From the NCBI GenBank assembly GCA_028622995.1, contig JAJQJQ010000007.1, forward strand, positions 3,596,001 to 3,660,000: a DNA stretch of 64,000 nt, in the 5' to 3' direction. Below, in pieces: positions 22,122 through 34,184 of the stretch (position 1 is the first letter of the stretch; each line of letters starts with the position of its first letter). The stretch comes from Panagrolaimus kolymaensis. Its lineage: Eukaryota; Nematoda; Chromadorea; Rhabditida; Panagrolaimidae. The notes below the pieces were generated by a model. The model was not told where the DNA came from and searched no databases. It saw nothing but the letters and a program-made list of their open reading frames with translations. The position numbers and the translations under genes were made by a program.

Positions 22122-24362
22122 AGAAATTTTAACATTAAATAAAACTTAATAAAATATTTTAAAACGATTTTGGCAAATTCATAAAAGAAGTATTAACTTC
22201 AAAAAATTAATTTCTTTTTATTAACAAAAAACATTGATGCTTTTTTTATCATTTGACATTCTCTCAAGCTTTTAACAAAATTACTTTTATTTCCCTTTCA
22301 TTCTCCATCCAGCAACAACAAAAAAACAGAGCCACCAAATAATAACTATGGTCATTGAGAAGATATTTTGTATCCCTTTCAAAGACATGCATACTCGTTT
22401 TTAACAACAACAAAAAAAAGACAGCTTCTTTAACTGAACAAAAAAATGTATTCATCCTTAAAAGGAGGGAAATATAAAATATATATATTTTTTATCCATA
22501 TACCACAAAAAAGCCATTTTTCGGAGGACAAACATTCACTTATTTACCTCTTTTTTGCTTCTTCAAAAAAATCTTTGAAAAAAATGATAAAAAAGAGCTT
22601 TGGTGGTGGAAGGTTATTGAAGACATTTTACAACTATCACTCCCTCGAGGATTTTAGCACTTTAAAAAAAACAATAAATTTATCTTGCAAACTTTTTTTT
22701 TGAAGGGCTACACTTCGTTTTTTTTTGTTTTTTTTTGACAATGGCGACTTTTCACGGAAACAAAAAAGTGCTTGAATTTTGAGTTCCATTGCCGCATAAC
22801 GTTAGAAAAAGAAGTGAAGCCGCCGCTGTTGCCGAAGCTTCTGCTTTTAAAATAATCTGAAGGAAAAGAAATGCTAAAATGAGGCCGGAAAAACGCATAA
22901 AAAATAAAGGAGTCGTTTTCAGCTTGCTACAGGGTTACGATTCTTTGCGTGCTTTTTCTTTCCAGAAAAAGAAAAGGCACGATTGTTCTATATTTAGTTT
23001 TTTTTGTTTTTGGAAATGATACTTCTGAAAAAGGAAGTCTTTGATTTTTGCTTTTTATTTTAAACATTAAAGTTAAAAACATGCAAGGTGAACGCTTGTT
23101 TTTACACATGGAAAAGTGAAATGATAAAATAAAAAATAAGAAGAAAGAGAATATATGTTAAAAGCAAATAAAGAGAAAGCACCTTGTTTTAATTAGATCG
23201 TTTTGACTTTTATTGATACAGTTGTAAAAAAAACTACGAAGCTAATTAAAAAAACCCATTTCAAAAAGGTTGTTATTCACCCACACATTTAAATTTAATT
23301 GATATCTGTGTTTTTTGTTAACAAATCAAATCAAATAGTAAATGAAGGTACATAAAAACATAACAATGGCAAACTTATTTCTAAATTATTCATTTTAAAT
23401 AAAAACACGAAATAAATTTTAGAAGAACACTAAAAAGTAAAAAAAAGATCGATGTAAATAAACTTCATTAGAAGTATTTTTCCATTGCTGATGATTTTTG
23501 CTTCTGTTCCATATTCTTATCTTCTTTCATTGCTTAAAAAATGGTTGCCGTTAAATTTTACGACTGCTTATTTCCTCTCTTTTTTTGCTTGCCGGTATAC
23601 CCTTGTTTTCTTCTGATTTGTTTTTGCTTTGTTTCGTGTTCAAAGTTCCGACGACTTTTACGATGTTTCCATATTTTTATTTGCGACTATTTTTTTTTCA
23701 AACAAAAAAATCAAAACCCAAAATTTGGCAAAAAAATGCTTTGTCAAAATAAAAAAAATCAAAAAAATTTTTTTTTCTTTGTTCGATGGAAGAAACTGTT
23801 TTGCAACATTCTTTCTTCTCATTTTTTTTTTCTAAGATGTCTCCGGAAAAGAAAAAAACTATCGCCCACATTCCTTTCTTCATTTTTATTTCCAAGGAGG
23901 GGAACGAAAAAGAAGGAGGAATATCAACAAATAAAAAAACCATTTTAAAAAGCTTAATCTTTTTTTTGAAAAGATGATGATGATACTGATGGATGGATGA
24001 GATGAGTAAACACAGCCGAGGACATGATGGTCATCAACCCTTCTTTTCTTTTTTGTTGCAAGAAAGACGAAAATAAAAAATATTTGAGGAAAAAGCAAAC
24101 TAGTTTCAATGGGTTTCGAACCAACCATAAAAAAAATGATGAATAATTGAGTCGTTTTTGGAAGAAATTTTATGATGATCAAGTCAAGAACGGATGTATT
24201 TTTTGTAAGTCAATAAGAGTAAAATGAGTTTCGTCGTTTTCGATAGGCGGAGAGCAAAGCAACCAAGCATCGTCTGCCTTTAGGACTAAAAACAACCACC
24301 GGATACCAAACCACACTTTATCGGGAAAAGAGGTCTCAATATCAGTTGAAAAAAATAATATT

Positions 24363-25238
24363 ATGATATTTAAATTTGCAACATTTATTTTTGTATTTTT
24401 AACTTTAGCAGGTAAATTATTTTACATTTTACTTATACCTTTGGCCTTTGCAAGAGTCTCCTTTTTCTCGCTTGCCCACGTCGTGTTGACTTTGTCGAGT
24501 GGTCAACGTGAACGCCTTGCGTTCACAATGTTCCAAGTTCGATGACACTTGCTTGCAATGATAGATAAAAACATGAGCCAATCCTTTTAAGAGATTCCAT
24601 GGTTACATCAATGATAGGACTGAGCAATATTTTTCTTTTTTTAGCTTTTACGGTATTTTTTACAGATAAATGTTTTGCTGATCCTGATCCTCGTATGGAT
24701 ACTAAAAAAATACCAGATTCCATTAGATTCAAAGGTTCTGTAGCTGAAAAGCTTTTGGGAACGAAATATCCGCCATGTTGCAGTGATTTAATTGGAAGTG
24801 TCACATGCAAACGATTGAAAAGTAATAACCTCCAAAATTTCATGAATCGCTGTGATTCTGATCCTGATTTTTCTTTAATTCAATGTTGTAATGCTTGCGG
24901 CCTCAGTCAAGCACCCGAGCGCCATCAGAAATTTTTCCTTGAAGTATGCATTTTGTATTTCATTAAATTTTTTAGTATTTTAACTTTAGGGTGAAAAATC
25001 CAAGCATTGTTTTGATCGTCATGAAAGTATATTCTGTCAAAAATTTCTTGAACGTTCCGATGTTTGGTCACCCACACAATGGTCTTGTAGTGGTGAAATG
25101 GCTCATTTGGCTTTTCGAATTTGCCGAAAAACTTGTCAATTTTGTAATCCCAATATTTACAATGGCCCCGATGGAGGCAAATGGAAGCCAACTCCATGTG
25201 GAAGTATTCCAGAAATTGCTCATATAATCACAAAATAA
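24363..25238 (+). CDS. secreted ShKT-domain protein, copy A
   Basis: Three exons (24363-24411, 24666-24943, 24990-25238) give 191 residues. Exon 1 is a signal peptide (MIFKFATFIFVFLTLA) that ends in a codon split as GCA G. Copy B downstream has the same split, and this is why I chose this start. An alternative is an ATG at 24599 that reads straight into exon 2 and has its own signal-like start (hydrophobic, then CFA before DPDP). The mature part has a Cys-rich first domain (PCCSDLIGSVTC, CNACG) followed by an ShKT domain (HCFDRHESIFC ... ICRKTCQFC) with all six cysteines. ShKT domains occur in many secreted nematode proteins as small disulfide-rich modules, sometimes channel-binding; the role here is unknown. 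AATAAA is at 25249. Confidence 0.82.
24485..24526. repeat. two abutting hairpins in intron 1 of ShKT copy A
   Basis: GTTGAC (24485-24490) pairs with GTCAAC (24502-24507) around an 11-base loop. It is followed immediately by a perfect 8-base stem GTGAACGC/GCGTTCAC (24508-24515 and 24519-24526) with a 3-base loop. They lie between the two possible start codons of the gene. Confidence 0.6.
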
Positions 25239-25792
25239 TTTTTTCTCTAATAAAACTTAATTTTTTTCTTATTAGAAAACTTAATTTAAACAGTTAATTT
25301 ATTATTAATAATTAAATTAACAATAATGATTTTTTACCTTTGTTATTCTTTTTAGTCCCTTAAAAGTAAAAATAAACTGAACGCATTCATTCATTCGTTT
25401 CAACGGTAAAACAAAAAAATGTCTGGTGCAGAAACGAAGGTACTCAAGTACGCACAAAAAAACGATCGAGTAAAAGATTTTTAAAGGATTTACTCACGTT
25501 TTTTGTGTTTTCAAACAAAAAAGACGAGAGAATGTTCGTAAAGAATCAATCCAATTCATTTAAACTCAAAAGATCCAAAAAGCAGCTGAATTAATTGTTT
25601 CGCTTTGTCAAAAAAGTGATCACTTGTGTTTTTTGCGTTTTTATTTTATTTGTTAAGATTAAAATTAAACTAATCCTCTAAAACTAATTCGAACTTGGTG
25701 TTCTATTTTTACGATACCATTGAGACAACAATAAAAAGATTAAAATTCCTATTTTAAACTCCTCTCTGGTTTTTTGTGATTAAAGAACAAAG
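25239..25792. other. spacer between tandem ShKT genes
   Basis: This is 554 bases. It starts with a polyadenylation signal for copy A (AATAAA at 25249-25254) and should end with the promoter of copy B. A short ATG-led frame near 25420 runs only about 17 codons and shows no support. Confidence 0.5.
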
Positions 25793-26825
25793 ATGAAACA
25801 ATATTATCACATCATTGGTTTTATGCTACTACTATTCTCAATTTTAATGTCGTCAATTTCTGCAGGTATGTTAGCTATTTTTAGAATATTTGTTAATTAT
25901 GGTTTTAAAATATTAAAATTTTTCGGAAGGTTCAAACTATAAAATAGAGTCATTTATATTTTAATGAAATTTTTTAAACTTCGTGCTTTTAAAAGACATA
26001 GTACTTACTATCTATGGATCTTTGATAATAAAACACCAAATAATTACGACCAAAAAGCGAACTCTAAACAAAACAAAACAAAACAAAACAAAAAATAAAG
26101 CTATAAATTTTTTTCAACTTTAAGCTCCTAATTAAGCAATTTTTTTGATGATTCGAAAAGCCCATAATTGTTTTTGACAAATAAACTTTTTTATTTCCAC
26201 TTTACTGCAAAAAAAAAAACAAAGTTGTCAACGTTTTTTTGAAACTCGGATAAAATTTAATTACTTGATTTTTTAACTCCAATAAATCCATATTTTTTGT
26301 AGAAACAAACACAGGCGAAAAACTTGCTTTAACGATGCCATGTTGCACTGAAACTCTTGGAACAACATCATGTCAAAATATGGCAACAAAAAAATCTTCA
26401 ATCTTTAAAAGCCGTTGCAAAACGGATGCTGATTTTGGAATGGTTCAATGTTGTAAAACATGCAAAAATGATGTCGCTGAACTTGGAAGAGAGCTTTTTG
26501 AAGATGGAATTAAAAGCAAACATTGCTTTGATAGACATAATAAAAGATTTTGTATGCAATTTACCCAACAAGTTTGTTACTCTTTCTTTTTTGATTTGAT
26601 ACTCAAATTTAACTTTAGACAGAAATGTGGTCGGGTAATGGAAATCAAATGTCGTGCAATGGCGAAAATGCACTTGCATTTAGAATTTGTCGTCGAACTT
26701 GTGGCTTTTGCGACTTTTCATTATACGATGATGAAAAATACCCAAAAACTTGCCCAAAATTAAATAACACTCGTTTAAGCTTTATGGAACCCGTGCCAGC
26801 ATTTTTCTATTCTGGTCAAATATAA
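25793..26825 (+). CDS. secreted ShKT-domain protein, copy B
   Basis: Three exons (25793-25865, 26303-26571, 26619-26825) give 182 residues. Exon 1 is a classical signal peptide (Met-Lys start, MLLLFSILMSSISA) ending in the same GCA G split codon as copy A. The second exon carries the first Cys-rich domain (PCCTETLGTTSC ... CKTCK). Exons 2-3 carry the ShKT domain (HCFDRHNKRFC ... ICRRTCGFC) with six cysteines, followed by a further Cys-containing tail (KTCPKL). Exon order, intron phases and Cys spacing match copy A, so the two are tandem duplicates that have diverged strongly in sequence. Intron 1 is longer (437 bases) and contains an (AAAAC)n run at about 26071-26096. AATAAA is at 26871. Confidence 0.85.
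26071..26096. repeat. (AAAAC)n microsatellite
   Basis: About five copies of AAAAC in tandem lie in intron 1 of ShKT copy B. Confidence 0.7.
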
Positions 26826-27449
26826 TTAACCAACCCCCACAAAAAATTATATGTGTATATTTTTTTCATGAATAAAAGAAAAAGTTTAATTTAAGCATAA
26901 TGTTTGCAAATAGTTCAAAAGTCAAGGAAGTTCCTTTTTTTGAGATATAAAAAAGTAAAATGACGTGAAATAGCTTTTCAATGGAAGTCATAGTAGAATC
27001 CTAATGAAAGACGGCGACCTCTTTGTTTTGAAAGCCTCTTCATTTTTTCATTCGTGAACGTGTGTTGTTTCTGTTGTGATTTTTGATTCATTTCCAAGAA
27101 GAAAATTTAAAAATGGGAAGACGTCATTTGGGGAAGAAGCCCTTCACTTCCTGAATTCTTGATTGGATGTTTACTGTCAAAATTTTGCAAACCCAAAAAA
27201 TAAAACAAATCAAAAATGCTTAGGTTAAATTGAAGAAAACGTATGCAATTTTTCACAAAACAAATTAATGTGGTAATGTGGTTAAGAACACATTAAAAAA
27301 TTTTAAGCAACAATTAAGTAAATTTATTAACATTTGTAATAATATTATTTTTCTTTTTTTTCTATTTACACGCCTTTCAAAAAATTTAATGATTACTGCA
27401 TTTTTATATAAAACAATTTTTAATAAATTGTAACAATATTTTTTGAAAC
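26826..27449. other. convergent 3' spacer
   Basis: This is 624 bases between the stop of ShKT copy B and the stop of the peptide precursor gene. Signals seen are AATAAA at 26871 (+) and its complement TTTATT at 27323-27328, serving the minus-strand gene. No coding sequence is apparent. Confidence 0.5.
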
Positions 27450-28526
27450 CTAAAAGCCATTTGACGGTGGAATCGTAAAAATTTTTTGTCGACGAAATCT
27501 CGATCGTGTATTTTCCATGGGTTGAGGCGCAATTTCTGCTACAGGTAAACGGCATTGAATTGGAGAGAAAAAACAATTTCGTGAATTTCCTTCTAATTGT
27601 TCAACTCGAAGTCGCTTTGATGTTGGCCTGCAAAAATAAATTTCATAAGTTAATTAAATTTTTATTTGTTTTTGTATTTTATTTTTTATTATTATTTGGT
27701 TTTTGGCTTGAAGCCATATATGTTTGAAGGGGATTCTTTTTGAAATAAATGTCAAGAAAAAATATTTTTCTCTCATAAAATGTCAAAATATCCATCCTTA
27801 TTCGTTAAAAATAAAAACACAATAAAAAAAAGGCAATAACAACAGGGTAATATTAATAATAATAATAATAGCTTATGATTGTTTATAAATGTACTCAATA
27901 ACAACAAAAATGTCAAATATTTTAATGGATTTACTTACGCCTCTTCAAAAGTATACAAAACAATTTTTTTATAGGCTTTTATTGCAATTATTAGTTTTTT
28001 TCTTTCATTAAAAAAAGAAAGGAATTTTTTAATTGTTTTCAAAGAAACAATAGATTTTTTAAAGGAGAAAAACTTACTTTAGATAAAGTCCAGTAAAAGG
28101 TGAAAGTTGCGAACGATATCTGAAAAAAAAAGGAAATAAATTTTAGAAATAAATTCTAAGAAAACGAAAATCAAATTCAAATGTAAAATGAGTATTGGTA
28201 GCTGCCTTTTAAGAAATTAAAAAGTACGTTTTTAAAGAGTAACTGTTGAAAGTGGTTGTAGCTTTTTTCAAAATCTTATAAGCTCATTGTTCGAAAGAAA
28301 GTAGATTTTATTGTTTGTTTCAAGGGCTACGTATTTTGAAGATATGACATCAATTCAATTTTAGCATAAAATTCTTTAAATGACAGTTACCTTAAAGATA
28401 AAATTCTTACCGTAGCATGGGATGTTTATCATCCATATTTGCTAAGGATGCATCAGCAATAGCAACAAGCATTACTGTAATCAAAATAAAAAGGAATGAA
28501 GCAGCACAGATCATAGAAGAAGGCAT
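27450..28526 (-). CDS. allatostatin-C/somatostatin-like neuropeptide precursor
   Basis: Three small exons (28411-28526, 28078-28119, 27450-27627) close in phase to 336 bases, a 111-residue precursor. Donors are gtaaga and gtaagt; acceptors are tttttcag and tttttgcag. Residues 1-25 or so form a signal peptide (hydrophobic core FLFILITVMLVAIA). The body holds the candidate peptide SRNCFFSPIQCRLP, in which two cysteines flank six residues, as in the arthropod allatostatin-C core CYFNPISC; the Phe and Pro-Ile positions also match. Dibasic or polybasic sites bracket it (SKR before, RFRR after). The C-terminal segment QKIFTIPPSNGF could be a second peptide. In other animals such peptides are cyclic hormones acting on somatostatin/allatostatin-C-type GPCRs. 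Family assignment rests on the ring motif only. A polyadenylation signal lies at 27323-27328. Confidence 0.82.
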
Positions 28527-31500
28527 TCAGAAAATAAAAAATTTACTTTAATAAAAAACTGAAATTAAAAAAAAAGATAAATTCTTGAATTACAATTTTT
28601 CAATTTTGCTGCCAAAAAAATACGTAAATTTTCTTTTGTTTAAAACAAAGTCAAACAAAAAAAAGTGACAAAAAGCGAATAAAGAAATGAAGGAAAAAGA
28701 AGCCGCGTGGTGGTGGCGATGATGATGGCGATGTTGTGGGGCCTTAACTAACGTCAAAAAATGAGTTAAATTGCTAAAGAGTTGCAAAAATAAAATAAAT
28801 AAAAAAGAAAATGACAGCTTTTTTTCTGCCATTGAAAAAATGGTGGCGACATTTCTTTCTTTATTTTGGCAGACTACGTTTCTTTTTTTTTTTGTTGAAT
28901 TTCATTGTCTATGACTTTGTGTATTTAAAAAAAGACAATGAAGAAGGCGATGATAATTAAAGAATCATTTATCTTTTCATCAAAAAAATAAATAAAGGGC
29001 ACAATGGTAATTAAACGCCACCCCAATTTTGAAAGTCATATGGAAAATGTTATGGAAAAATAAATGCATGTCATTGCAGACATTTTTTAATCATAAATAC
29101 ATCCGGATCAACTGGGTTTTAAAAAAAACTACTCAGACAATGAGAAAATAATAAATATTAAAAACACTATCTTTTGAGATACAAAAAAAGTGGAGTAAAA
29201 TCAAAAATCAAAGAAGAAGAAATTACTTAATAAAAATGTCACGAATTCGTGTTTTTGCTTTCGCTTTCTGCTGCTAATAAATACTCGAATGCCACCAAAA
29301 ACCAACCCCATAAAACGCGACTTTTCATGGATATAAAAAAAAACAATAATAATAAAAGCAACGAAGAAAAATAAAATAGCTGCAGCTAATCTATCAAAGA
29401 CTTAAGCGGAATTTTTGTTATTAAAAAAAGATATGCAAAAAATACGAAGAAGCCTTTTTATGGAAACAAAACTGACGTTTTTTTTTCAAACACGCAAAAA
29501 TCAAAGAGCGTGGTAAAATTTTACGGAAGTTGCACTTCTTATATTCCTTCCTTGCTACTGCTGCGTGGGTTCTGTCCATAATAAAAATTATTTAGTGAAA
29601 AAAAAGTATGGACAAAAATAAACGCATTTTTATTTTTAAAAAAATTTACACCTTTTTATTGGAATAATTAAAAGGAAACTTTGAGGATGATGAAAAAGTA
29701 GTGCTTCTCTCTCTTTAACGGTTGTGTGAAATCTTTCAAGGAAAAATGCAAATGACTTCATTTTGAGATTCTTTTGTTGATGATATCCATATTTGATGAA
29801 ACCTATTCCATCATCATCAACAAAATATCTTTTTAGGCTACAATGAAGAAAATGTGGAGGGCATTATTATTAATTTGAAAAGCCAAAATGAAATCACAAA
29901 ATCAAGAAATCAAAAAAAAAGAATAAATTTTACTCAAAGAAGGAAATGAAATTCTTAAAAAATGGGAAGGATAATCATGTTTTTAACATGACAGAGAAAA
30001 GCTTCAATAAAAAAAGACATTTTTAAATACCTGAGTGTTTTGGAACTTTCACTAATTACGATGTGAAAGTTTTCGAACAACTCATGGCCATGAGGCTATG
30101 GGAATAATTTGCAAAAAAAAAAGAACTTGACTATTTTTAAAAGAATTGTTTTGCAAAAATGCATGGAAATATGCGAAATACGTGTAAATACAAATAGTTA
30201 AAAAAATTACAATAATTTGCTTCTCCAAAGAACAGTTAAATTTTAAAATAATTATTTAATTTTTAATCTTTACTTTCGAGTTGGATCAAATTTATCCCAA
30301 GCTATTCACGTCAAAGCCCAACACCCTCTTTTACGCATTAAACAAATAATGGATTACTGTGGCGACGACGCGGCATCCAAGTTGAGAAAGATGACAAAAG
30401 TGCAAAGCCCGCCCAAAACACAATGTCGCCATCACTCTGGCAGCGATAGAAATAAGCAAAGAAAGATGAGGAAAAGCTACATCATTTAATACTAAAATAG
30501 CTTAAAGGCAAGAATAAATTTCATATTAAGCTGATTTCTATAATCACTCAAGTCTAAAGTAAAAGAAACAAGCGCCTTCCCTCTTTTTTTTATCCCGTAG
30601 CTTCACGTTTTTTTATTTTCTTTTTATTTTATTTATATATGCTAATCCAAAAAACCATTAAAGCAGCTAATTAAAGAAACATAAAAGCTCAAAGTTTTCT
30701 ATAAAAATATGATTCCGGAAACACCACCTCAAAAATAAAAACAAAACAAAAAATTAAAATGTTTTTGATTTAATTTTTTCCGGAAAAAAAAAGTTTGATA
30801 CTCCAAAATAAAGAAGAAAAAAAAGCGTTGTAGCTTGCCATGTGTCTAAAAGGTCATGAAACCAAAAGTTTAAAAAATAAAACAAAAACACAAAAATAAT
30901 CTTTAAAAATTCTACAGTAACTAAACTTAAACGAAAAATGTTAAAAAATACAATTCGATGATCCCGAAAAGGTTAAAGTCTCATGCGTCGTCTTCTATAA
31001 TCGCATCTTGTTTACCTTTAAAGGTTCCAATGTTAGCGCAGCTTTTTTAGAAATAACATTTAAAAAATTTATTTTACGACGATTAATAAAGACTTTTTTA
31101 AATTCCTTTAAAGAATTTATAGTCTGAAGGAAAAAAGAAAAAAATAATTACGTCAAAAAAGAAGCCTAAAGTTGCAAGAAAAAAAAATACAATTTTCTTT
31201 TATTCTGTCATAGCTGCTGCAAAAGAAAACCTCTGGAAAAACGTTAGTTGAAGTCCTCGTTTATATTTTATTTTTTCATTAATGAAACCTCTTTAAAAAT
31301 AGTCGGTTTTCTTGTTATTATAATCATTAAAACGACGAGGAAACGTAAAAGTTTTGCTTATGCTCTTCTTTTTTTCGCATTAATTAAATTTGAGGGAACA
31401 AAATGTGTATCATTAAATCAAAATAAAATAAGATTAAAACACAGTGATAAAAACATTTATTAGATCACTTGTTGACATCGAATAATACAAATTATTTAAA

Positions 31501-34184
31501 CAATAAGAATAATTAATGCATTTATTAAATACTTTTTATTAAAAATAAATTAAATTAAAGCAAACATTAGACAAGATACAACGATTAAGACAATCGAAGT
31601 TTTTGTAGATGAAGCTGTAGGAGTTGTTACCATTTCTTTTGTACTGGGAATTTAGTTGGACCAGATTTTACGGTTGAACTTTCAAGCAATGGTTGAGATG
31701 GCCTTGACGAAGCTGAAGTTTGAAAGTTTCAAATGATTTTGATTTATTATTTCATATTGTCACAATATTTTCTAATTTTTCATAATTAATCTCCTCAAAA
31801 ATTGTTAAAATCCACTTTGAGATTAATATATTTTTTTAAAAATAAATATTATTTAAAATTTGTTCAATCATTTATTTTGCATCGTCCATTAATTATAAAA
31901 GTTCAAACCCGTCCCTTTTTTGCAAACACTTTTTCTTTTTTTATTTGTTTATTTTTTTCTTTCTTCCCTTTTTAGACCCTGAAACCCTTAACTTTACAAC
32001 AATGTTGTTTTCTGATTTTTTTATTTGTGCTTGCGTTGTTTGCTTTTGGGTTCTTTGCATTTTCCACAAAAGGATCAATCAAAGGTGTTTATTCTTATCA
32101 ATTTCTTCCATTTTTTCTCAATTCTTTTTCTTTTGTACCTTTTTTTCTTGAGGTTTTTTTGAGGAAAAAAAATCGAGGCCAATTTTTTATGTATTTCTTT
32201 TCTCAATATTACCGAAGAAAAATTTGATTATAATCACAAAAGAAAAACGATGATGATGACCCTCAAAAAAATTTTCCTCTTTTTTCTCGAGGGCGAAAAA
32301 TAGGCGCAAATAAAAATAAATTTACAATAAAAAAATTATTTTTTATTCAATCGATTAAAGCAGCAACAAGTGAGAAAACAGATAGGTATGTGTTTGCACT
32401 TGTAAAATAAAAAAAGAAAAGAGAAGCGACAACAACAAAAAAGGAGAGAGAATAAATAAATAAGGTGATGATGATATCGCCTTTGGCGATCTTCGTCGAC
32501 GTTTCGCTGTTGCTTACTTTTAATCTTCACGGAGAAAGGCTTATTCCGTTGCGCAACACCACTCACACTCTCTCGATAATTAAATATATTTTTTTCTTAT
32601 GAATATTTTTGTATCTACGTTTTCTAAGTGGATCACTTTCAAAGTTGAAGGCTTTTCCATATCAAAAATTGCGTGTATCTTTTTTTTTATCATGTCTTTC
32701 ACTTTTTTTTCTTGCGTGTTTCAGGAAGCGGCTTTTTTCTTTTGATTGTTAGTGTTTGTTTGCTTAAAAAACATTTTGATTTTTTTGTTGCTTTTAACTT
32801 TTTTGTGCTCATCTTTGTGAATTCAACATAGCTTACTAAAAAAATCTCTTGCAATATTCTTTAATTAAAAAACAACTGGTTGTTGACTGCTTTTTAGTTT
32901 TTTTGATCAAAATCAGACCTTTTTACAAAAAAAACTTTACGTTTTCTGACCAAAAAATTGTACAAAAAAATGCATTATTTGTTAGTAACAGTCGGGAACC
33001 AAAAAATATTCATTTTGCTTTTTGGCCTCAAAAAAATTTCTGCCCAAAATGAATTTTCTAATTTTTTTAAAGTTTAAAGTTAATTGGTCATCAGCATTGT
33101 TTGTTTCTTTCCTTTTGCTTGTTTTTCATTACTTTTTTGACAAAAACAAAAAAAATTAAAACCAAATTTAGTTGACCATCAATGAATGAAAGAGAAAAGG
33201 AAGCGGAAGCGCAACAAATTCTTTATTTTTCCTTTAAGGTACATAAAAAGGGTTCCTATTTCGGGTACAAAAGCAACACCCAAAATATCATTTTTATTTT
33301 GTTTTGTTTTTCAATTCACTTCAGTTCGATCTCGTGTCATATTTTAAAGATTTGAAGCCAAATTTTTCCGTGAAAGCCGAGACTTTGACCTTCCTTTCTT
33401 TTCTCTCTCTTTCTTTTATTTGACTGTGCGAAACTTTTTTTTCACTCCCGTTTTTGGTTGGTTGCTTTGCTTTTTTTGAATCAGAAAAGCTTCCTTACTT
33501 TTTTCATATTTGAATTTTGAATTGAAGCGATTTGATTCGATATTTTTTATAAGCCTCACTAGTGACGTATCTTTTTTTTCGTCGATGAAGTGTTTTGATT
33601 TTTTTATGCAAAAAATTGATATATTTTTATAATAAATACTTTGCTTTGAAGTTTCAGTACCATAGATAGGTCTTTGAATTATCTTTAAAATTAACAACGT
33701 GAATAGTGGATTTCTTTTATCAGAAAAATCCGTGAACGGCTTCCAAAAATTTCGTTGATACTTTTAAAATATTTTCTTTCTACCATTTTTGTAATTTTTT
33801 AAAAGCCATTAAATTAACTGTTTAACATAAATAATATTTATTATTTGTTTTTTTTATTCCAATTCTCACGATTCTAAAAAAATTTCAGAATCAATCTTCT
33901 TCTTCCCATTTATTTCATCAACGACTAAAAACGACAATAAAAGAAAGAATCGATCGACGTTAAATTATTTAATTATTTTTTAATGAGAAATCCAATAAAA
34001 TAATAAAAGATCAAACTGATATTAATTTTATTTCAAAGAAGATAGATTATTGAATGAAGAATATTCAAAATATATTAAATTTTTAAATATTTTTATTTTA
34101 AATTAAAATTTAAGTCATAAATCAAACAAAAATTATATAAACAAAAAACGCGAAAATAAGCAGTTGCGTTCAACGACGACGAAA
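28527..34184. other. 5.7 kb intergenic region
   Basis: No complete gene is visible between the start of the peptide precursor gene and the first ajm-1 exon. The left part (28.5-31.4 kb) is A-rich on +, as expected for minus-strand upstream or intronic DNA. From about 31.9 kb the sequence turns T-rich on +, as expected for plus-strand ajm-1 leader or intron DNA. Two items stand out: a GC-richer patch at about 30.35-30.45 kb (gcgacgacgcggcatcc) and an orphan C-terminal-like fragment at 31550-31735. Confidence 0.5.
31550..31735 (-). pseudogene. orphan C-terminal exon or gene fragment with GPI-like tail
   Basis: On the minus strand two overlapping frames look coding. The first reads SASSRPSQPLLESSTVKSG and stops after QKKW. 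The second, ending at a TAA at 31550-31552, reads STKEMVTTPTASSTKTS followed by a 14-residue hydrophobic end (IVLIVVSCLMFALI), typical of a GPI-attachment signal. An in-frame stop separates the second frame from upstream sequence. An acceptor-like attcccag precedes the second frame, so it may be a real final exon, or the piece may be a frameshifted relic. AATAAA follows at about 31.53 kb. No further exons were found upstream. Confidence 0.3.

Larger units (their letters stand above)
12847..24362. other. 11.5 kb without recognisable coding sequence
   Basis: This long AT-rich stretch separates the DDR-like gene from the ShKT genes. Much of it (15.3-16.7, 17.1-18.7 and 19.2-21.9 kb) is purine- and A-rich on the + strand, that is, T-rich on the - strand as expected for introns of a minus-strand transcript. 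Blocks of the opposite sense occur at 13.0-13.4, 14.1-14.3 and 23.5-23.9 kb. It should contain the promoter and signal-peptide exon(s) of the DDR-like gene, but I could not identify them. All ORFs are Lys/Phe-rich and look like chance products of A and T runs. Notable contents are a bulged hairpin at 16150-16179 and a hairpin cluster at 21966-22121. Confidence 0.55.

Noticed and set aside
21943..22149. 68-codon ORF over the hairpin cluster
   Set aside because: The frame crosses all hairpins without any protein feature; the structure is the better explanation.
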